Below, one piece after another: positions 59,153 to 64,000 of a stretch of 64,000 nucleotides of DNA. The notes below the pieces were generated by a model. The model was not told where the DNA came from and ran no database searches. It saw only the letters and a program-made list of their open reading frames with translations. Origin of the DNA: Bacteroidales bacterium UBA3843 (lineage in GTDB: Bacteria; Bacteroidota; Bacteroidia; Bacteroidales; Paludibacteraceae). Made by a program: the position numbers and the translations under genes. The stretch covers positions 36,425 through 100,424 of the forward strand of contig DGHR01000009.1 of NCBI GenBank assembly GCA_002392745.1, given 5' to 3'. The stretch's first letter is position 1, and every line of letters starts with the position of its first letter.

Positions 59153-59778
59153 GTGAACCAACGATACATATAGAAGTGTTTACCGTCAGTTCGTTCGCAA
59201 CGAACATGTATGTGGTGAGCAGCAGCGGCGAGGCGCTCGTGGTGGACCCGGCGTGCCAGACTGCCTGTGAGCAGGACCGCCTGCTTCGCTATCTGATGAA
59301 TGCCGGCCTGACGGTGAAGGCTATTGTGGCGACTCACGGCCATCTCGACCATCTGTGGGGCGCGGCGTGGATGACCGACCGATGGCATCTGCCGGTGCTG
59401 ATGGACGAGGCGGACATACCGATGGCGGAGGCGATGCAGATGCAGTATAATATGTGGGGTTTGACGGAGCAGCCGCAGCCTTTCCCCCTTGCGCCGCTCA
59501 CGGCGGAGCGACTCACGGAGTGCGGAGCAAAAGTGTTGGCCATGCCGCAGCTCATCCGTACACCCGGACATACCCGGGGAAGCGTCTGCCTCTATTGGCA
59601 GGAGGAAGAAATCCTCTTGAGCGGCGATACACTGTTCCGCAACGGCTATGGACGCACCGACCTGCCCGGCGGCGACACAGCGGCCTTGATTGATTCTCTC
59701 CGGCGTTTGTTCGCCTTGCCTTCCGCCACACGCGTCTTTCCCGGCCATGGCGAACCCACTACGATAGGAGAAGAATAA
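59149..59778 (+). CDS. Metallo-beta-lactamase-fold hydrolase
   Basis: A 209-residue protein of the glyoxalase II-like branch. The metal motif is THGHLDHLWG (near 59-68), followed by TPGHTRGSVCLYW (near 138-150), LLSGDTLF and a final VFPGHGEPT. It should hydrolyse a thioester or similar ester in the cytoplasm. The frame is open further upstream, but the ATG at 59149, overlapping the radical SAM stop as ATGA, fits the family start. A terminator follows directly. Confidence 0.92.
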   Translation: MSEPTIHIEVFTVSSFATNMYVVSSSGEALVVDPACQTACEQDRLLRYLMNAGLTVKAIVATHGHLDHLWGAAWMTDRWHLPVLMDEADIPMAEAMQMQYNMWGLTEQPQPFPLAPLTAERLTECGAKVLAMPQLIRTPGHTRGSVCLYWQEEEILLSGDTLFRNGYGRTDLPGGDTAALIDSLRRLFALPSATRVFPGHGEPTTIGEE

Positions 59779-59819
59779 AAACTGCCTGCTCAAGCGAACT
59801 TGGACAGACAGTTTTTGTT
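59777..59819 (+). terminator. Terminator after the MBL-fold gene
   Basis: AAAAACTG-cCTG (59777-59788) pairs with CAG-a-CAGTTTTT (59805-59816), beginning inside the stop codon and ending in a T-run. Confidence 0.85.
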
Positions 59820-59824
59820 TGTTG

Positions 59825-59845
59825 GCGGAAAGAGAGGGATTCGAA
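59825..59845. repeat. Copy of the tRNA-Ser 3' end
   Basis: 21 bases (gcggaaagagagggattcga plus a) identical to 59972-59992, which is the acceptor and T-loop end of the neighbouring tRNA-Ser. No other part of a tRNA is present at this place. Confidence 0.85.
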
Positions 59846-59929
59846 AATTCCGCAAGGAATAATCGTTTGAGCACAAAGTGCGAAATAAGAACCCACCGAC
59901 CGAGGAGGTGAGAAGGCCCTGCCTTCTCT

Positions 59930-59970
59930 AAATAAGAAAAGATGCCCTCAGCGGACATCTTTCTTATTTA
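59930..59970 (-). terminator. Terminator of tRNA-Ser
   Basis: AAATAAGAAAAGATG (59930-59944) pairs with CATCTTTCTTATTT (59956-59969) with one bulge. On the minus strand it ends just past the tRNA. Confidence 0.82.
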
Positions 59971-59972
59971 AG

Positions 59973-60057
59973 CGGAAAGAGAGGGATTCGAACCCCCGGT
60001 ACGTCTCCGTACGTCGGTTTTCAAGACCGATGCATTAGACCACTCTGCCATCTTTCC
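59973..60057 (-). tRNA. tRNA-Ser (TGA)
   Basis: An 85-base tRNA on the minus strand with a long variable arm (TACGGAGACGTA). Anticodon stem TCGGT/ACCGA encloses CTTGAAA, so the anticodon is TGA (reads UCA). Acceptor GGAAAGA pairs with TCTTTCC, and the discriminator is G. CCA is not encoded. A promoter lies at 60071-60102. Confidence 0.96.
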
Positions 60058-60070
60058 TCAAAAGCGGCTG

Positions 60071-60102
60071 CAAAGGTACTGCTTTTTTTTTACATACGCA
60101 AG
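60071..60102 (-). promoter_or_regulatory. Promoter of tRNA-Ser
   Basis: Minus strand: CTTG (60099-60102), 20 bases, TACCTTTG (60071-60078), 14 bases before the mature tRNA. Confidence 0.82.
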
Positions 60103-60254
60103 CAAAACCACAACTTTTTTTGCGAAAGTGCCGTTTATGGCCTATTGGCAAACGACGAACTGCCGCGTCCGGTCTGCGGAAGAGAGGAAAAAATGCCGTT
60201 TTTACAGCATAGCACTTTAAAAGTGCTCGTTTGTGACAAAAAGTGGCTCGTTTA

Positions 60255-60286
60255 TTTGCGTATGTAAATTTTTTTTTGTACCTTTG
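60255..60286 (+). promoter_or_regulatory. Promoter of rlmL-queA-tatD group
   Basis: TTTG (60255-60258), 20 bases, TACCTTTG (60279-60286), about 207 bases before the rlmL ATG. Confidence 0.8.
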
Positions 60287-60291
60287 TACGC

Positions 60292-60493
60292 ATATTGGGA
60301 ATTTATAATTATACTTAGTGTCTGCGGTCCGGCGGAGGCGGTAGCATTGCGTTACTGGTCGGCTAACTACAAGAATATCTTCGTGTCAGAGCCTATACCA
60401 TTCACCAATGACACGCAACTGGGCACCGTGGCGCAACCTTTCGTCCCGACGCTCGTTGTCGGGCAATAAGATATCTCTGACCAATCGAGTAGA
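60292..60493 (+). other. Long leader of rlmL with possible upstream ORF
   Basis: About 200 bases of untranslated leader. It contains a small hairpin CCCGAC/GTCGGG (near 60452-60470) and a 29-codon frame (ATG 60408, TGA 60495-60497) whose stop overlaps the rlmL ATG as ATGA. A 78-codon frame starting at 60233 spans the promoter and is not considered real. Confidence 0.45.
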
Positions 60494-61744
60494 ATGAATA
60501 AACCGACAGAATATACGATGCTCGCCAAGACTTTCAAGGGTCTTGAGGAAGTGCTGGCAGCCGAGCTGACCGACCTGGGAGCCAACGAAGTGCAGATAGG
60601 GCGCCGAGCCGTCTCGTTCACCGGGGACAAAGCGCTGCTCTACCGTGCTAACCTGTGCCTGCGTACCGCCAGCCGGGTGCTGGTGGAACTCAGACACGAG
60701 ACTCTGCGGCTGAAAAACAACAGCCCGAGCCGGCACAGACCTGCAACGCCGCCGCCAACGGCCGAAGACCGGCTCTACGAGATGGTCAAAGCAATGGACT
60801 GGAGCCGCTATATGACATCGGACACCACCTTTGCCATTGATGCCACTACCTATAGCGACACCTTCCGAAACAGCCGTTTTGTCACCTACCGCGTCAAGGA
60901 CGCCATCGCGGACTATTGGTACGAGAAGGAAGGCAAGAGACCGAACGTGAAAGTGAGCGAACCGGACCTGCTCGTCAACGTCCATATCGCCAACGAGACG
61001 GTCACCATCTCGCTCGACAGCAGCGGAGAGAGTCTCCATAAACGCGGATACCGCGTCGCCAACACCGAAGCACCTATCAATGAAGCACTGGCGGCGGGCA
61101 TGTTGCTCCTCGCCGGATGGAACGGACAGTCGGATTTCTACGACCCCATGTGCGGCTCGGGCACACTCCTCATTGAGGCGGCACTCATCGCACGAAACAT
61201 CCCGCCGGGAGTGTTCCGACGGAGTTTCGCATTCGAGAAATGGAGGGATTTTGATGCCGACTTATGGAGCGATATCTACAACGACGACAGCCGTGAGCGC
61301 GATTTTACGCACAAGATATACGGCTCGGACGCATCCTTCTATGCCATTCAGCAGGCGGAGAAAAACATCAAATCCGCCGGTGTGGCGCATGATATCAATC
61401 TCCGCCAGATACGGCTGGAGGAGTTGAAGCCGCAGCAAACGGGTAAATGTTCCTGCGAAAATGATAAATTAGTCATGATGAACCCGCCCTACGGCGAGCG
61501 CCTGGCAAGCAACAAGGACATCGAACAGCTCTACGCCAATATCGGCTCCGCGCTGAAACATCAGTTTGCCGGAGCTACGGCATGGATTATATCCTCCAAC
61601 GAAGAGGCGATGAAATGTATAGGACTCAAACCAAGCAAGAAATACCGCCTGCTGAACGGTGAACTGGATTGCCGATTCAACCGCTACGACCTCTTTGCCG
61701 GCAGACGCAATGAACAAATGTCTAAATACTCCAATGGTAAATAA
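60494..61744 (+). CDS. rlmL: THUMP-domain 23S rRNA methyltransferase (RlmL-like)
   Basis: A 416-residue class I methyltransferase. The N-terminal THUMP domain (about 45-170) is preceded by MLAKTFKGLEEVLAAEL. The catalytic part has DFYDPMCGSGTLLIEAALIARNIPPG (near 215-240), and the nucleobase motif MMNPPYGERL (near 326-335) marks N-methylation of guanine. It corresponds to the N-terminal half of E. coli RlmKL, which makes m2G2445. queA overlaps its end by about 11 bases. Confidence 0.92.
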   Translation: MNKPTEYTMLAKTFKGLEEVLAAELTDLGANEVQIGRRAVSFTGDKALLYRANLCLRTASRVLVELRHETLRLKNNSPSRHRPATPPPTAEDRLYEMVKAMDWSRYMTSDTTFAIDATTYSDTFRNSRFVTYRVKDAIADYWYEKEGKRPNVKVSEPDLLVNVHIANETVTISLDSSGESLHKRGYRVANTEAPINEALAAGMLLLAGWNGQSDFYDPMCGSGTLLIEAALIARNIPPGVFRRSFAFEKWRDFDADLWSDIYNDDSRERDFTHKIYGSDASFYAIQQAEKNIKSAGVAHDINLRQIRLEELKPQQTGKCSCENDKLVMMNPPYGERLASNKDIEQLYANIGSALKHQFAGATAWIISSNEEAMKCIGLKPSKKYRLLNGELDCRFNRYDLFAGRRNEQMSKYSNGK

Positions 61745-63074
61745 TAAAATGGTAAATGACCCATACGGCGAAGCAGATCGTTCGACCGGAGGGAGATTAG
61801 AAATAGTAAATGACAAGGTGGTAAATAAACCGCTATATATAGAGGATTATAACTATCCCCTGCCGGATGAACGGATTGCCAAGTATCCGCTTGAGGAGCG
61901 CGACCATAGCAAACTGCTGGTGTATAGACCGGCGTGCGGCGGACCGGAGGAGAAAGGACGCGTGACGGAGGATGTGTTTTACAACGTAGGCAACTATATC
62001 GCGGCCGACTCACTCCTTATATATAATAATACGCGCGTGATACAGGCCCGTCTTGAGTTTCACAAACCGACGGGTGCGCGTATCGAAGTGTTCTGTTTGG
62101 AACCCCTCAAGCCACGCGACTATCAGCTCTCTCTCTCTTCCCTCACCGGCTGCACATGGAAATGTATGGTGGGCAATGCCAAGAAATGGCATGAGGAGGC
62201 GCTGACACTGAAGGCGGGCAGGTTCACCCTGCGCGCCAACAAAGAGGCGCAGTCGGGCAACACCTATGCCGTACGCTTCGAATGGGACGACCCTGATGTC
62301 AGCTTCGCTGAGATACTGGACGCCGCGGGAGAACTGCCTATCCCTCCCTACCTGAACCGCAAGACCGAGGAGTCCGACCTGCGCACCTACCAGACGGTCT
62401 ATTCGCGTATCAAAGGCAGCGTAGCGGCACCGACAGCCGGACTGCATTTCACAGAACAAGTGCTGGCTGACCTGCATCGGAGAGGCATAGAAACGGACGA
62501 ACTGACACTGCATGTGGGTGCCGGCACTTTCCTGCCGGTCAAGACCGCCGACGCCAACGAGCACACGATGCACACGGAGATCATCGCCGTGCCGAAAGCA
62601 ACAATAGAACATATCATCGCCAAACTCGGCAAGATAGTGGCGGTGGGCACTACGAGCATGCGCACACTGGAGAGCCTGTATTTCATCGGATGTCGGCTGC
62701 GGCGGACCGACGTAGCGGAATACCGGACTATCGAAACCATCCACATTGACCAGTTTGAACCCTACATGGAGGAACAGCCGGGCGACAGACCCGATACAAG
62801 AGAGGCGCTGCAGGCGATAGTGCACTACCTGAATGCAACGGGTCAGGAGACACTGCATGCCGAGACACAGATAATGATAAAACCCGGTTATGTCTTCCAT
62901 GTGGTGGACCAACTGATAACGAATTTCCATCAACCGAAATCCACGTTGTTGCTATTGGTGAGCGCTTTTGTCGGCGGAGACTGGAAAACGATCTATAACT
63001 ACGCACTGAACCATGCTTTCCGTTTCCTGAGCTACGGAGACAGCTCCATCTTGTCCCGCCCAAATAACCAATAG
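61734..63074 (+). CDS. queA: S-adenosylmethionine:tRNA ribosyltransferase-isomerase (QueA-type)
   Basis: About 446 residues. The family core starts at YIEDYNYPLPDERIAKYPLEERDHSKLLVY and includes LIYNNTRVIQARL, IPPYLNRKTEESDLRTYQTVYS (near 213-234), GSVAAPTAGLHFTEQVL (near 238-254), LHVGAGTFLPVKT and VGTTSMRTLES. It adds the cyclopentane ring of queuosine to wobble-position tRNA. It is the longer Bacteroidetes form (about 410) with a further 30 non-family residues at the N-terminus encoded by short gtaaat repeats; ATG codons at 61734 and 61749 are both possible. Confidence 0.9.
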   Translation: MVNNKMVNDPYGEADRSTGGRLEIVNDKVVNKPLYIEDYNYPLPDERIAKYPLEERDHSKLLVYRPACGGPEEKGRVTEDVFYNVGNYIAADSLLIYNNTRVIQARLEFHKPTGARIEVFCLEPLKPRDYQLSLSSLTGCTWKCMVGNAKKWHEEALTLKAGRFTLRANKEAQSGNTYAVRFEWDDPDVSFAEILDAAGELPIPPYLNRKTEESDLRTYQTVYSRIKGSVAAPTAGLHFTEQVLADLHRRGIETDELTLHVGAGTFLPVKTADANEHTMHTEIIAVPKATIEHIIAKLGKIVAVGTTSMRTLESLYFIGCRLRRTDVAEYRTIETIHIDQFEPYMEEQPGDRPDTREALQAIVHYLNATGQETLHAETQIMIKPGYVFHVVDQLITNFHQPKSTLLLLVSAFVGGDWKTIYNYALNHAFRFLSYGDSSILSRPNNQ

Positions 63075-63099
63075 TAAATTACCAATTACCAATAAAAAG

Positions 63100-63891
63100 A
63101 TGATCGATACACACTGCCATATAGACGAAGAGGCGTTCTCTGCCGACCGTGAAGAAGTCATCGCTCGCCAGCAGGCATCGGGCGTGGAGGCAATGGTCGT
63201 GCCGGGAGTGAATGTCGCTTCGATAGCTACGGTGATGGAGGTGTGCCATGCGCATCCTAACTATTGCTATCCGGCGTTGGGACTGCATCCCGAGGATGTG
63301 AAGACCGGTTGGGAAAAAGCGCTGGGAGAAGTGATGCAAGCGGTACGTGCGCGGCGTGACGAACTGGTGGCAGTCGGGGAGATAGGTTTGGACTATTATT
63401 GGGACACCACCTACAAAGAGGCGCAGCAGGAGGTGCTGCGATGCCAATTGCTGTTGGCTGCCGAACTGGACCTGCCGGTCATTTTGCACAACCGAGAGGC
63501 GACAGAAGATATCATCCGGATTGTCCGGGAGGTGGCTGCTGCCCGTCCCCTCCGCGGTGTCTTCCATTGTTTCAACGGGAGTGTCGAGACGGCCGAACAG
63601 ATACTGCATCTGGGCTTTTATCTGGGAATAGGCGGCGTGCTGACATTCAAAAACTGCAAGTTGGCCGAACATCTGGCGGCGTTGCGCGAGCGTCATCCGG
63701 AGTTATTGACCCGCCTGGTGCTGGAGACAGATGCACCCTATATGTCGCCCGTTCCACATCGAGGAGAACGCAACGAAAGCCGATGGATGGAGTTCGTGGC
63801 GATGAGGCTCGCCGAACTCTTCGAATCCACAAAAGAGAGGGTGATTGAAGCAACAAACCTCAATGCAAGGCGACTTTTTGGCATAAAATGA
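63100..63891 (+). CDS. tatD: TatD family deoxyribonuclease/hydrolase
   Basis: A 263-residue TIM-barrel metal hydrolase. Metal-binding motifs are IDTHCHID (2-9), GEIGLDYYWD (near 93-102), LPVILHNREA (near 124-133), GVFHCFNGS (near 150-158) and ETDAPYMSP (near 210-218). TatD proteins have 3'-5' nuclease activity and roles in DNA repair or quality control. It follows queA by 25 bases that are mostly the junction repeat ccaatagtaaattacc. Confidence 0.95.
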   Translation: MIDTHCHIDEEAFSADREEVIARQQASGVEAMVVPGVNVASIATVMEVCHAHPNYCYPALGLHPEDVKTGWEKALGEVMQAVRARRDELVAVGEIGLDYYWDTTYKEAQQEVLRCQLLLAAELDLPVILHNREATEDIIRIVREVAAARPLRGVFHCFNGSVETAEQILHLGFYLGIGGVLTFKNCKLAEHLAALRERHPELLTRLVLETDAPYMSPVPHRGERNESRWMEFVAMRLAELFESTKERVIEATNLNARRLFGIK

Positions 63892-63919
63892 GCAAAAAAT
63901 AAAAAAAAATGCACTCATT

Positions 63920-63951
63920 CTTGCGTATTTCGTAAAAAAGTTGTAATTTTG
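63920..63951 (+). promoter_or_regulatory. Promoter of the second tRNA-Ser
   Basis: CTTG (63920-63923), 20 bases, TAATTTTG (63944-63951), 27 bases before the tRNA start. Confidence 0.78.
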
Positions 63952-63978
63952 CAGTCGCTATACGTGTAAACGTCTATT

Positions 63979-64000
63979 GGAGAGATGCTCGAGTGGTTGA
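63979..64000 (+). tRNA. tRNA-Ser, 5' part (runs off window)
   Basis: The last 22 bases, ggagagatgctcgagtggtt plus ga, form the acceptor 5' strand and most of the D-arm of a class II tRNA. The word fits bacterial tRNA-Ser; the anticodon is outside the window, so the isotype is inferred. A promoter precedes it. Confidence 0.75.

Noticed and set aside
60233..60469. 78-codon frame before rlmL
   Set aside because: A consensus promoter (60255-60286) lies inside its beginning, so it cannot be translated whole from that promoter.

Overview
The window comes from a member of the Bacteroidales, probably an uncultured gut or oral-type lineage. Two things support this. First, nearly every well-placed promoter has the Bacteroidetes form TTTG (or CTTG), a spacer of about 20 bases, then TAnnTTTG. 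Second, the gene families are typical of the order: a DUF4271-hemD-rnpA-yidD block, OstA/SurA/PpiC genes, a viroplasmin-RNase H, DUF2461, a fused NfnB-NfnA protein, MutL beside a small membrane protein, and a 1555-residue surface protein with a type IX secretion-like tail. The genus cannot be read from this sequence alone. No prophage, IS element, rRNA or CRISPR array was seen.

Layout. 0-3.4 kb (minus strand): psuK-psuG for pseudouridine breakdown, then an Mpi-like serine recombinase and two lipoproteins, one of them the C-terminal half of a 5'-nucleotidase. 3.4-8.8 kb: a likely small RNA, then trmD, yidD, rnpA, hemD, DUF4271, a U32 peptidase-family protein and asd. 8.9-15.5 kb: DUF2582, fabF, acpP, the metallophosphatase half of a 5'-nucleotidase, mutL, a small membrane protein and an OmpA/TPR lipoprotein. 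16-22.3 kb (plus): a lipoprotein, an SRPBCC protein, psd, deoC, dacB, birA and rmlB. 22.3-25 kb: two unrelated lipoprotein genes with duplicated promoter and terminator DNA, then an AraC regulator. 25-38.8 kb: rpsT, tRNA-Glu, the nfn fusion, a glycosyltransferase, a radical SAM protein, dnaG, an outer-membrane export/folding block, ribD, prmC and recX. 38.8-48.7 kb: a repeat-rich spacer, rmlC, rmlD, DUF2461, tRNA-Arg, an OmpA porin, the giant surface protein and RNase H. 48.9-53.5 kb: gapA, tRNA-Ala with three tandem copies of its 3' end and terminator, an HMA protein, feoB and two candidate non-coding RNAs. 53.5-64 kb: pepD, a MATE exporter, efp, marC, rpiB, a radical SAM/SPASM protein, a metallo-beta-lactamase-fold protein, two tRNA-Ser genes, rlmL, queA and tatD.

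Function. Most genes are housekeeping: tRNA and rRNA modification (trmD, queA, rlmL, possibly U32), envelope biogenesis (OstA, SurA, PpiC, rml, psd, dacB), and cofactor or central metabolism (hemD, ribD, birA, gapA, rpiB, deoC). Pseudouridine breakdown (psuKG), the nucleotidase halves, deoC and rpiB suggest salvage of nucleosides and their sugars.

The most unusual signal is not a gene. It is a set of tandem arrays that share an 11-base period but differ in sequence. Four lie between genes (15.82, 17.32, 38.91 and 50.99 kb) and one encodes the linker of the nfn fusion (26.52 kb). Two of the intergenic arrays share one layout: orphan promoter, about 70-90 bases, 4 x 11 bases, then a second promoter and the gene. 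The rmlC upstream region also carries a 3 x 33-base array and a 66-base in-frame duplication of the start codon. Other signals worth attention are the lipoprotein cassette locus, the copied tRNA 3' ends, three candidate small RNAs, and a FeoB whose G domain has lost its usual base-recognition motif.
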